From NCBI RefSeq assembly GCF_023149135.1, contig NZ_JAIWJX010000002.1:4030001-4094000 (forward strand): a stretch of DNA of 64,000 bases. Reading direction: 5' to 3'. This DNA comes from Fictibacillus marinisediminis. Its GTDB lineage: Bacteria > Bacillota > Bacilli > Bacillales > Fictibacillaceae. Shown here piece by piece: positions 1-7,814 of the stretch. Numbering within the stretch: the first letter of the stretch is position 1; every line of letters starts with the position of its first letter. The position numbers and the translations under genes were made by a program. The notes beneath the pieces were generated by a model, which saw only the letters and a program-made list of their open reading frames with translations, was not told where the DNA came from and made no database searches.

Positions 1-594
1 GAATCCATTATTGGTGCAGCAGCTGTTCTTTGGCCGCAATCGGCTGAGGTTCTTGCGATGCATTTCGGATTTTCGCTGTTAGCCTTTACAGGTGTAGTTC
101 TCTTGAGTGTGTTTGTCGTTCAAAAGGACAAATCCCATTTACTCGTTAAAAGCGCTGTGTCCAAGCGGTTCAAATGGTTTTCATGGATTGTTGTCGCATA
201 TGCGTATCTCGATATTTATTCCGGTGCGTACTTACGCCACGTAAAAGCAAGTCTGGCGTGTACTGATTTTCCTGGCTGCTATCCCGGCAATTTCTTGCCT
301 CTGTCCGGCCTGCCCGGCATTCATTATCTTCACCGTATGGCAGCGGTCGTCCTTTTCTGTCTTGTACTGGGGCTTTTCATCTACTCGTTCAGGCATTTAC
401 ACGGCAACCGTCCGGACCTTTATTACGCCTCATTGATCGCGTTTATTTTAACCCTTTTGCAGGGCGTCAGCGGCGTGCTCGTCGTTCTGACCCGATTGAA
501 CATTTTTGCGACGCTGTCCCATTCAGCGTTAATCACTCTGCTGTTTGCGGTGCTGTTCTATCTTGCATTGCAGACGAGAAAGAAGCCTGAATAA
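1..594 (+). CDS. ctaA: Heme A synthase CtaA, 3' part (5' end cut by window edge)
   Basis: Membrane enzyme that oxidises the heme O methyl group to make heme A for cytochrome a-type oxidases. The frame is open from base 1, so the visible 197 residues are the C-terminal part of a protein normally about 300 residues long. Membrane segments alternate with short loops. The stretch GAYLRH..SLAC...C, with a Cys pair in an extracytoplasmic loop, and the following HR (LHRMAAVV) match the second half of Bacillus CtaA, including a conserved heme-ligand His. The ATG at 58 is internal, not the start. An intrinsic terminator follows directly. A caa3-type oxidase that needs heme A lies at 33.9-37.5 kb. Family assignment is firm from the sequence pattern; the N-terminus is not visible. 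Confidence 0.9.
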   Translation, partial: ESIIGAAAVLWPQSAEVLAMHFGFSLLAFTGVVLLSVFVVQKDKSHLLVKSAVSKRFKWFSWIVVAYAYLDIYSGAYLRHVKASLACTDFPGCYPGNFLPLSGLPGIHYLHRMAAVVLFCLVLGLFIYSFRHLHGNRPDLYYASLIAFILTLLQGVSGVLVVLTRLNIFATLSHSALITLLFAVLFYLALQTRKKPE

Positions 595-604
595 TAAAGA
601 AAAA

Positions 605-637
605 CGGTCCAGGACGAGTAGCCTGGGCCGCTTTTTT
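605..637 (+). terminator. Intrinsic terminator of ctaA
   Basis: A 9-bp stem (CGGTCCAGG / CCTGGGCCG, one G-U pair) with an 8-base loop is followed by six T's, 10 bases after the ctaA stop codon. Confidence 0.85.
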
Positions 638-673
638 ATGTTGCTTGTATTTAGCCAGATGAAAATGATTGCG

Positions 674-785
674 TCGAAACCGGTCAACCCTCATGTCGAA
701 AGGAATCCAATCGATAATAAAAATGCCCTTTTCGATAATAAATCCGGGTTTTCGATAATAAAAATAGAAAATCGATAATAAAAGC
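674..785. repeat. 21-bp phased array 1, core TCGATAATAAA
   Basis: TCGATAATAAA starts at 711, 732, 752 and 772, a step of 21, 20 and 20 bases. Two degenerate TCGAA copies sit upstream at 674 and 696. Read on the minus strand the core is TTTATTATCGAAAA plus 6-7 variable bases. It lies in the 3'-3' gap between ctaA and pgl, just past the ctaA terminator. No convincing gene is seen in 638-1021: the short open frames across it only translate the repeat, and the 20-base steps break any frame. The rest of this gap holds only the pgl terminator. Confidence 0.85.
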
Positions 786-977
786 CTTGGACAGTGGATG
801 GACAAGATAAATAAGCTTAAAATCCTCCTAAACATGCAGTAAAAAGGCTTCCCACACCACACAAAAGCCGAAATGCCATGGTTTTAAGCGCCATATAGAA
901 CTATTTACTTATTTATTCATCAAAAACACTTCAAATCTTTCAACAAAAGCTAAAAAAACGCCGCAAATGAGAAGAGC

Positions 978-1012
978 AAAATAAAACCACAGAAGGAACA
1001 CACCTTTTGTGG
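978..1012 (-). terminator. Probable intrinsic terminator of pgl
   Basis: On the minus strand CCACAAAAGG pairs with CCTTCTGTGG (one mismatch), followed by TTTTATTTT, just after the stop of the lactonase gene. Confidence 0.6.
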
Positions 1013-1021
1013 CACCTAACT

Positions 1022-2071
1022 TTATTTCACATGCAAAAACTTCACGCAAACCGGATAAGGAACGAACGCATCCGATTGTAAAAGCGTCAGTCTTCCTGTA
1101 TTTTCGTCTCTTGAAAACAGGACGAGGTTGCCGGACTCCTGATTGGAAGCCACGATGAATTTTCCGGAAGGATCGAGCATGAAATCACGCGGCCAGTTGC
1201 CTTCTGTCGGCGTGCGGTCGACAAAGGTCAGTTCGCCTGATTCATCCTTCACGCTCAATATCGCAATGCTGTTATGTCCGCGGTTACCTGCATACACAAA
1301 ACGGCCGTCGGAAGAAACATGAATCGCACTTCCTTGGTTGTTTTCCGTAAAATCTTCAGGAATGGTGGAGATGGACTGAAGGATCGAAAAGCTTCCATTT
1401 TCTTCGTTGTATGCCAATACGATGACTTCCGAGCTGAACTCGGTCATGAGGTAGGCGATTTTTCCGTTCGGATGGAACTCGAGATGCCTCGGACCGCTCC
1501 CAGGCTTCACAGACAGGCTGCTCACCTCTTTTAGCTCTCCGTTATAGAGCTGATATGTGATGAGCTTGTCGATTCCAAGATCAACGACCGCTACATATTT
1601 TTCATCCGGAGTAAAACCGGCATAGTGAGTATGCGGCTTTTCCTGTCTTTCATCGGGGCCAGAACCTTCATGCTGGATAACGGAAGTTGCAGGGTGCACG
1701 CCTTTTCCTTGTTCGACCGCCAAACGCTCAACCGTTCCTCTGTGATAGTTGGCCGTCAGTACGTTGCGGTTATCGCGATCCACACTGACATGGCAAGGAG
1801 AAGCGCCCTCTGTCAGCTGGCTGTTCAGCAGTGTCAGCCCTCTTGATTCATTGGTGATCGAGTAAGCAGCAACGCCTCCCATATCTCCGTCCTTTTTTAC
1901 GGCATAAAGATATTGATTGTCTTCACTGATCGTTAAGTATGTAGGATTCCCTAGTTGAGCTGCAGCTTTAATATCTGTAATTCTGCCTTCTTCTGTATCG
2001 AGCGTAAAAGAGTAGATACCTTTGCTTTCACCTTTAGTATAGGTTCCGATATAGCCTGAGTACTTTGTCAT
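1022..2071 (-). CDS. pgl: Lactonase-fold beta-propeller protein, 6-phosphogluconolactonase (YkgB/Pgl type)
   Basis: Cytosolic seven-bladed propeller of the lactonase family. Bacillus relatives hydrolyse 6-phosphogluconolactone in the oxidative pentose phosphate pathway. The 349-residue length and the opening YIGTYTKGESKGIYSF are typical, as are repeated blade motifs such as NPTYL, SPCHVSVD, SGPRHLEFHPNG and WPRDFMLDPSG. There is no signal peptide. The ATG is preceded by GAGGAG at proper spacing. The gene stands alone, convergent to ctaA. Family membership is clear. The exact substrate rests on homology, because members of this fold also act on other lactones. Confidence 0.85.
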   Translation of the reverse strand: MTKYSGYIGTYTKGESKGIYSFTLDTEEGRITDIKAAAQLGNPTYLTISEDNQYLYAVKKDGDMGGVAAYSITNESRGLTLLNSQLTEGASPCHVSVDRDNRNVLTANYHRGTVERLAVEQGKGVHPATSVIQHEGSGPDERQEKPHTHYAGFTPDEKYVAVVDLGIDKLITYQLYNGELKEVSSLSVKPGSGPRHLEFHPNGKIAYLMTEFSSEVIVLAYNEENGSFSILQSISTIPEDFTENNQGSAIHVSSDGRFVYAGNRGHNSIAILSVKDESGELTFVDRTPTEGNWPRDFMLDPSGKFIVASNQESGNLVLFSRDENTGRLTLLQSDAFVPYPVCVKFLHVK

Positions 2072-2159
2072 CGTGATGATCTCCTCTCTAAAATTCTGAT
2101 TTCTTAAATTTTAACACAAGCAGTCACAAAGAAACCTGTTCGAACCCTTATTGTTCGCG

Positions 2160-2196
2160 CAAAAAAAGCATGATATTCATTCCGAATACCATGCTT
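2160..2196 (-). terminator. Intrinsic terminator of the M28 peptidase gene
   Basis: A 12-bp stem (2166-2177 with 2185-2196, one wobble pair) is followed by a T-run on the minus strand, immediately after the peptidase stop codon. Confidence 0.8.
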
Positions 2197-2203
2197 GAAG
2201 GTT

Positions 2204-4327
2204 TTATTCGACCGCATCCTCTGCTGTCCAGGCTGCTTTTGTGAGCGATTTTTCCAGTTGTTTTACCGCTTTTTTGAAAGCTTCAGTGTCCTTTGCCTGC
2301 TGTGCTTCAACTAATGCAGGCAATGGCTGAGCAGCGTAACCGGTAGTGAGTCCCGGTGCAAAAATCTGATGCTTGAACCAGCTTCGGCTCGCGAGTCCCT
2401 GTTTGCTGATCAGGTCACGCTCCTGCTGGATCAATGCGGAGTTCAGCTGTTTCCATTGCTTCGGCTTCCCTTTTCCGCTGTTCAGAAGGCCTTGGCTGTA
2501 AGTTTCCAGTTGATTCGAGGCTTCTTCCCACTCTTTCGCCTTTGCTTTTAAGCCGCTGATATCCACACCAAGTGTTCCGCCTTTCTCCACGTCAGCCAAC
2601 AGTTTTTGCACAGATTCTGCATACTCGGAGTATTGGAACGGAAGAACTTGTGCGTTGGCCAGCCTCAGGGCCATTAGACCGGTAAAACGGCCCGCTGCAG
2701 CCTGATGTTTGTAGCCAGGGTCAAAAAACCGTTCCACAGAATCGGAGTTATCGTAGGCACTGTGATAAAGGCCACCCGCTGCACCAAAACCGACATCAGC
2801 AGAAGGCACACCGAGATGCTGAAGAAAGGCCGTATAGTCTGAGCCGCTGCCCAACAAGTCGATCTCTTGTTCTTTGCCGTCGTTTCTGACGAGCATGTCA
2901 TCATAAACGGACAGACCTGATCGCGGTTCTGTGACCTTTTTGGCCACATCATAGATCAAAGGATTTAGAGAAGGCACAGCACCGGCACCGAAAAACTGTC
3001 CGGCAATGCCGTCCATGTTAATGTATGCGACCGCATCCTTCGTCAGTTCCTTTTGGTGCTGTTCTGCGTATTCAGTGGAACCGAGCAGACCGTATTCTTC
3101 CCCATCCCAGCCTGCAAGAACAATCGTACGATCCGGGCGCCAGCCGTTTTCATACAGCTTGCCGAGGGAACGGGCCATCTCCATGATCGTGGACCAGCTG
3201 GAAATGTTATCACTTGCACCATACGTCCACGTGTCTCTGTGGCCGCCGATGATGATTTTTTCATTCGGATACTTGGCTCCTTTAAACGTCACCGTAATAT
3301 CATGAATCGGTTTTGTTTCATACTCAATATCAAGGTTAAGGCGAACCTTGGAAGCTTCATTTCCGAGGTGATATTTAAAAGGAAGGCCTCCCTGCCATGC
3401 TTTTGGCGCCTCTTTGCCGCCCATGGCCTGCAGCAGTCCTTGTGCCTCGCCGTAGGAGATCGGCGTTGTCGGGATTCTTGGCAGTGAATTGGCTTTATTG
3501 GCTTGGATTCGTTTCACACCGTCGACCGATGCTTTCCCAGGAGTCAGCGGATCGCCCGGATAGCGGTAGATATAGAGGATACTTCCGCGCTGGATGGCAT
3601 CTTTCGGGCGCCACGGTCCATCAGGGTAAACCGGCCCTTTGAGATAGCCGTCATCTTTCGGATCGGAATAGATTAAAACGCCTTTCGCTCCGTATTGGGA
3701 GGCAAGATCCGGCTTCACGCCGCGGAAGTTTTTGCCGTAGCGGACGATGACGATCTTATCTTTGACCGATACGCCCTGCATGGCCAGTTCTTTGAAGTCT
3801 TCAGGGGTTCCATAGTTGGCATACACAAGCTCTCCTTCCACATCTCCTGAAGGGGAATAGGCGTTATAGCCTTCTACGACTTCGTTTTTAAAAGGCGTGC
3901 CTTTCTTTAAATCTTCGGTGACTTTGAGTTCTCGCTGAAACGGTGCGGTCTGGGTGATGGAGATGCTGTTGGGGTGGGATAGGTAGACATCGTACGTGTG
4001 GACCTTCGGCTTCAGGCCTGCTTTCTTCAGTTCATCGAGCGCATATTGGACGCCGGCATCATTGCCCTTCGTGCCGACCAAAGCCGGACGTTTGCTAAGC
4101 GCCCTGCCATACTTTTTGATCGAGTCTTCCTTTACACCGTTCTGGAATTTCGTTTCAAACTCTGTCTGCCACTCGGACTTGTCCTTTGCAAAACCTGTCA
4201 GATCCTCCTCCTTCGTCTGTGCGGATGCATGTGTGAAAGGCAGAGCTGCGGATGCCAAAAGGGCAAGCGCCATACTGCTTGCCAGGTACTTCTTCCTAAG
4301 TGAGCCGGAATTTTTACGTTTTCCCAA
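2204..4327 (-). CDS. Secreted M28-family zinc peptidase with PA and transferrin-receptor-like dimerisation domains
   Basis: Predicted exported metallopeptidase of the glutamate carboxypeptidase II/transferrin receptor group, 707 residues. Residues 1-36 form a Sec signal peptide (KRK...KK, hydrophobic core, cleavage after ASA). A PA domain spans about 140-300. The M28 domain begins near 345. The di-zinc ligands are visible in order: H in GGHRDTW (~361), D in GASDN (~371), EE in GWDGEEYG (the first as general base), D in YINMDG and H in LYHSAYD. The last ~110 residues resemble the dimerisation domain. The start codon is TTG, with GGGAGG 8 bases upstream. It is monocistronic with its own terminator. 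Likely role is scavenging C-terminal residues from peptides outside the cell; the substrate is unknown. Confidence 0.88.
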   Translation of the reverse strand: MGKRKNSGSLRKKYLASSMALALLASAALPFTHASAQTKEEDLTGFAKDKSEWQTEFETKFQNGVKEDSIKKYGRALSKRPALVGTKGNDAGVQYALDELKKAGLKPKVHTYDVYLSHPNSISITQTAPFQRELKVTEDLKKGTPFKNEVVEGYNAYSPSGDVEGELVYANYGTPEDFKELAMQGVSVKDKIVIVRYGKNFRGVKPDLASQYGAKGVLIYSDPKDDGYLKGPVYPDGPWRPKDAIQRGSILYIYRYPGDPLTPGKASVDGVKRIQANKANSLPRIPTTPISYGEAQGLLQAMGGKEAPKAWQGGLPFKYHLGNEASKVRLNLDIEYETKPIHDITVTFKGAKYPNEKIIIGGHRDTWTYGASDNISSWSTIMEMARSLGKLYENGWRPDRTIVLAGWDGEEYGLLGSTEYAEQHQKELTKDAVAYINMDGIAGQFFGAGAVPSLNPLIYDVAKKVTEPRSGLSVYDDMLVRNDGKEQEIDLLGSGSDYTAFLQHLGVPSADVGFGAAGGLYHSAYDNSDSVERFFDPGYKHQAAAGRFTGLMALRLANAQVLPFQYSEYAESVQKLLADVEKGGTLGVDISGLKAKAKEWEEASNQLETYSQGLLNSGKGKPKQWKQLNSALIQQERDLISKQGLASRSWFKHQIFAPGLTTGYAAQPLPALVEAQQAKDTEAFKKAVKQLEKSLTKAAWTAEDAVE

Positions 4328-4443
4328 TCCTAAAACCTCCCTCGCTTTTTGACTATATTAGTAGATGTCTGTAAATTCAGTCAATTTATTACGTACGATT
4401 TGGAAAAAAATGAATCATTAGTCTTGCGAGGGGGTAAATGTTT

Positions 4444-4493
4444 GGTGCCAGGCACCGCTTTTTGACATATGTCAAAAGACGGTGCCTGGCACC
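4444..4493. repeat. Nested-palindrome terminator element, copy 1
   Basis: GGTGCCAGGCACC, then a core containing TTTTGACATATGTCAAAA, then GGTGCCTGGCACC. Each arm is almost self-complementary, the arms also pair with each other, and the core is a palindrome. It lies 8 bases past the stop of the minus-strand DapA-like gene and probably ends its transcript. Confidence 0.85.
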
Positions 4494-4501
4494 ATTTCAA
4501 G

Positions 4502-5548
4502 CTATTTGGATACATTCAGCTGCTTAACGAACGCATCATCATTTAGATGAGGATAGTCTCTGTACACCCTGTCAATTTCTGCAGACTGACCGGGGCTGAG
4601 TTTTTCTTGCTCAAGGAGACACCAGTTTCCCTGCAGCAGCCCTTGGCGTGCCAATACTTCATTGATGCCGGCAATACATCCTTTGAAACCATTGGCAGCA
4701 TCAAAGAATGCAGCATTGGCATCCGTGATTTCCTGGCTTCTCCGGAGAAGGGAAGCTGGAATAACTTCGTTGTTTCGGACTGATTTGATCTCATCAAACA
4801 GCTCTACAGCCCTTTTCGTCCAGACTGCCCAATGCCCGAGCAAACCGCCAGCAATTGATTTTCTTACCCTTTCACCGTCCACCATCACTTCATACGAAGT
4901 CAAAAGATCTTGCACAATATTATCATCATTTCCGGTATAGAGAGCAATCTCATCCCTCCGCTTGGACTGGCAGACTGCCCTGATGACATCCAATGTTTGG
5001 TACCTGTTGAAAGGGGCCATCTTGATCGCGTATACGTTTGGAATATCCGCAAATTCGCACCAGAAGTCATACGAAAAAACACGTCCACCAACAGTTGGCT
5101 GCAGGTAAAAACCGAAAACCGGGATAATTTCTGAAACTCTTTTTGTCCTTTCCAGCATTTCATCCTCACTTAAGTGGGAAAGCCCGCCAGGACTGAGAAG
5201 ACCCAAATCATAGCCTAGCTCTTTCGCCACGACCGCCTCTTCCTTTGCGTGCTCAGTCCCTCCGCAAATACCTGCAATTTTTATAAAAGGCTTCTGCAGC
5301 TCTCGGTGCTTCACTTCCTCGGCGGCCATACGCAGTACTTTTTCATAGAGATCAAACCGGGGATCTCTTATTTCAAATTGTGTCGTATGCACACCAACAG
5401 CTATACCGCCAGCCCCGGCATCCATATAATAGTTTGTCAGTCTCCTTTGGCTCTTTTCATCCAGCTTTCTATTTTTATGAAGTGCCAAGGGATGTGCAGG
5501 AATTACGGTTCCATCCAATAAAAGCTCTTTGATCTCGGGCTTCAGCAT
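4502..5548 (-). CDS. DapA/NAL-superfamily aldolase-like protein
   Basis: A 348-residue TIM-barrel protein of the dihydrodipicolinate synthase/N-acetylneuraminate lyase superfamily, which forms a Schiff base with a keto acid through a barrel Lys. The likely Lys is in NVYAIKMAPFNRY, the equivalent strand-6 position. The glycine-rich GAGGIAVGVHTTQF near the N-terminus matches the family's strand-2 region. It is about 50 residues longer than DapA itself, so lysine biosynthesis is unlikely. The start codon directly abuts the stop of the upstream epimerase gene (TAAATG), so the two are translationally coupled. A joint role in converting a sugar acid or keto acid is an inference; the substrate is unknown. 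Confidence 0.75.
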   Translation of the reverse strand: MLKPEIKELLLDGTVIPAHPLALHKNRKLDEKSQRRLTNYYMDAGAGGIAVGVHTTQFEIRDPRFDLYEKVLRMAAEEVKHRELQKPFIKIAGICGGTEHAKEEAVVAKELGYDLGLLSPGGLSHLSEDEMLERTKRVSEIIPVFGFYLQPTVGGRVFSYDFWCEFADIPNVYAIKMAPFNRYQTLDVIRAVCQSKRRDEIALYTGNDDNIVQDLLTSYEVMVDGERVRKSIAGGLLGHWAVWTKRAVELFDEIKSVRNNEVIPASLLRRSQEITDANAAFFDAANGFKGCIAGINEVLARQGLLQGNWCLLEQEKLSPGQSAEIDRVYRDYPHLNDDAFVKQLNVSK

Positions 5549-6565
5549 TTAAAAAGCCCCTTGCCTTTCCTGAAAATGGGTCGGTTTATTTATCGTTTGT
5601 CCATCCGCTTCCACCCATTCCGCTGTCCACTCAATCATCGTATTCAGCGGTGTTTTTGGATAACCAAATACCTGATGGGCTTTAGAGGAATTATTAATCA
5701 ATGCGGTTGGCTGCTCCTCACCGAAAAAAGTAACTTGTTTATTGAACCGCTCACCAAACTGCCGGGCCAGCCACCGGATGGAAACCGTTTCAGGCCCAGT
5801 AATGTTTAAAATAGCCGGTGGGCTTTCACTAACATGCAGCGACCGGAGAGCATATTCGTTTGCATCTCCCTGCCAGATCACATTCACATGGCCCATCGTG
5901 ACATCGACTGGATTTCCCTGATAGACTTGCTTGGCAATTTCCAGAAGGACACCGTATTTCATATCAATCGCATAATTCAGTCTGAAAAGGGTGACCTGTG
6001 TACCGTTTTTCCGGGAAAAATACGAGAATATTCTTTCTCTGCCAAGGCACGATTGCGCGTATTCGCCGACGGGATTGACCGGGTGATGCTCGTCACACCC
6101 TCCATGGGCCAGGGGCACGAGAGGATAAACATTTCCCGTTGAGAACACGACATGGCGGGAGTTCGGAAACTTCTCAGCTACCCGGCCCGGAAGGTAAGTA
6201 TTCATGGCCCATGTGTAAAATTCATTGCCTGTCGTGCCAAATTTATGTCCCGCCATATAAATGATATTTCTCACGTCAGGCAGCCTCTGAAGGTCTTCCT
6301 CCTTTAACAGGTCCGCACTGATCGTCTCTATACCGGCCTCTTCCAACTCTGTCCGCAAGGTTCCTGATGAAAAGCGGGACACACCGATCACCCGCTTTGA
6401 AATATTGCCTTGACCGAGAGCACGTTTGGCGAGCTTTGCCAGTGTCGGGCCCATCTTCCCTCCTACTCCAAGAATCATAATGTCTCCATCCAAGTTTCCT
6501 AAGTCCCTGATCAAGTGTTCAGATGGCCTTGTCATTACTTCTTCAAGTTCATGTAACGTTTGCAT
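5549..6565 (-). CDS. NAD(P)-dependent epimerase/dehydratase-family protein
   Basis: Extended short-chain dehydrogenase-like protein of 338 residues. The Rossmann motif is ILGVGGKMGPTLAKLAKRA near the N-terminus (GxGGxxG) and the NAD-binding loop reads IIYMAGHKFG. STGNVYPL stands where the family has its Ser and Tyr, but the usual YxxxK is not clear: EYAQSC has a Gln-Ser in place of the Lys region, so catalysis may be altered. The start was set at ATG 6565, where GAGGTG stands 6-8 bases upstream; an in-frame extension to 6610 lacks a ribosome site. It is first in a two-gene operon with the DapA-like aldolase. The pathway is unknown. Confidence 0.75.
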   Translation of the reverse strand: MQTLHELEEVMTRPSEHLIRDLGNLDGDIMILGVGGKMGPTLAKLAKRALGQGNISKRVIGVSRFSSGTLRTELEEAGIETISADLLKEEDLQRLPDVRNIIYMAGHKFGTTGNEFYTWAMNTYLPGRVAEKFPNSRHVVFSTGNVYPLVPLAHGGCDEHHPVNPVGEYAQSCLGRERIFSYFSRKNGTQVTLFRLNYAIDMKYGVLLEIAKQVYQGNPVDVTMGHVNVIWQGDANEYALRSLHVSESPPAILNITGPETVSIRWLARQFGERFNKQVTFFGEEQPTALINNSSKAHQVFGYPKTPLNTMIEWTAEWVEADGQTINKPTHFQERQGAF

Positions 6566-6722
6566 CGTTTCACCTCGTTTTTTTATTCGTTCATCACTTC
6601 TACACCTCAATGATAAACCGCTTTCTACTGCAAAAAAACGACGTAAATCTGTCTATAAATCTCTTTTGGTGCCGACTAAAAAAATGAACCCCTTTGAGAA
6701 ATGGGATCCATTTTAGAACTTA

Positions 6723-7451
6723 TTAGTTTTTCAGGAAGAAGCACAGCGCCCTTGGCAGATCGTCCTTCCAGAAGATCCAGCGGTGTTCTTCGTCTTCCAC
6801 ATGATAATCAAGGGATAGCTCTTTCTCCCCAAACACCTTCATCATGCTTTTGTTGCCGTCATAAATATGGGCAATTTCCCCGGTAACCGGCGACTTAAAG
6901 TTATTCTCCCGCTCACCGACGACCTGATAGATCTTCCAGTTCGGCTGCTGGATCTGACGCCGTGCATCTTCCGCCATCTCGACATCAAATGCGGCTGACT
7001 GCAGCATGAGGTGAGACCATATCTCCGGCTTTTTCATGGCGAGGTAAAGTGAGATGACTCCGGCAAGCGAATCACCGAGTGATCCCATTTTGACCACGTT
7101 CATATTGATGGCCTTCAGCTTCTGCTGCACGTCCGGCAGCACTTCGTTATAAAAGAAGTCGGTAAATGCCTCAAAGTGCTCGCCGTCCGGATGATACACC
7201 TCTCTTCGCTGTGATGGAGATCCCGGGCTTACCGTTACCATGACGAGGTTCTTGGCGAGTTCAGGCTTTTCCTCCAGCAGCTTTTCAAACGTTTCCTGGA
7301 GTCCTCCGAGTTTCATGTAATAATAACCGTCCTGCACGAAGAGAACCTGCACATCCCCTTCCTGAAGCTGATCAGAAAACAGCCACTTTACGTCAATCTC
7401 GCGGTTTAACTGGCTGCTGTGCATTCGATTTTCGTTGATTAATAGACTAAT
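6723..7451 (-). CDS. Esterase-family alpha/beta hydrolase (YjcH/enterochelin esterase-like), probable ATT start
   Basis: Putative esterase with an alpha/beta-hydrolase fold and about 242 residues. The nucleophile elbow is degenerate but recognisable: MGSLGDSLAGVISLYLAM, equivalent to GDSLAG in Bacillus esterase-like proteins. The acid/His end reads DEEHRWIFWKDDLPRAL. The start is odd: a strong AGGAGG ends 7 bases before an ATT codon at 7451-7449, and starting there matches the family's N-terminal length. The first ATG (7424) and an upstream TTG (7541) have no ribosome binding site. It could also be an older start lost by mutation. No signal peptide is seen and the substrate is unknown. Confidence 0.7.
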   Translation of the reverse strand: MSLLINENRMHSSQLNREIDVKWLFSDQLQEGDVQVLFVQDGYYYMKLGGLQETFEKLLEEKPELAKNLVMVTVSPGSPSQRREVYHPDGEHFEAFTDFFYNEVLPDVQQKLKAINMNVVKMGSLGDSLAGVISLYLAMKKPEIWSHLMLQSAAFDVEMAEDARRQIQQPNWKIYQVVGERENNFKSPVTGEIAHIYDGNKSMMKVFGEKELSLDYHVEDEEHRWIFWKDDLPRALCFFLKN

Positions 7452-7693
7452 GGGTAACCCTCCTGACTGACTGCTCTGTTTTATCCAAGAATTATCATAG
7501 CATGAAAGGGCCTCGCAGTTAAATTGCCCTATGAAAAACAATTCAGGACAGGCAACAATGAGTTTTTTGAAAAACGTGGTGAAAAATTCGCTGTTTCTTG
7601 TTTTACAGACAGGATGAAGCTGCTAAAGGGGGAAAAACATCCTAATTCATCATAAAATTCGCGGCTGAGAGCGGAAATGGGTTCCGAGCCCAT

Positions 7694-7745
7694 ATATTAT
7701 TGATTTCTACCCATTTATTATCGAAAACGGCGCTTTTATTATCGA
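7694..7745. repeat. 21-bp phased array 2, core TTATTATCGA
   Basis: ATATTATTGA at 7694, then TTATTATCGA at 7715 and 7736, an exact 21-base step. This is the same core as array 1 in the opposite orientation on the plus strand. It lies 26 bases past the terminator of the MFS exporter gene in its direction of transcription. The remainder of 7452-7814 has no gene that I can support. Confidence 0.75.
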
Positions 7746-7770
7746 TTCACTCCATTCCTTCTTCAAACAA

Positions 7771-7806
7771 AGAAAAGCAGCCGTGCTTAACTGTAAACAC
7801 GGCTGT
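7771..7806 (-). terminator. Intrinsic terminator of the DHA2 exporter gene
   Basis: On the minus strand CAGCCGTG pairs with CACGGCTG around a 12-base loop, followed by a short T-rich tract, immediately after the exporter stop codon. Confidence 0.75.
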
Positions 7807-7814
7807 CTTTCGAA

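Noticed and set aside
3006..3642. Plus-strand open frames inside the M28 peptidase gene
   Set aside because: They are shadows of a well-supported minus-strand gene, without ribosome sites or recognisable products.
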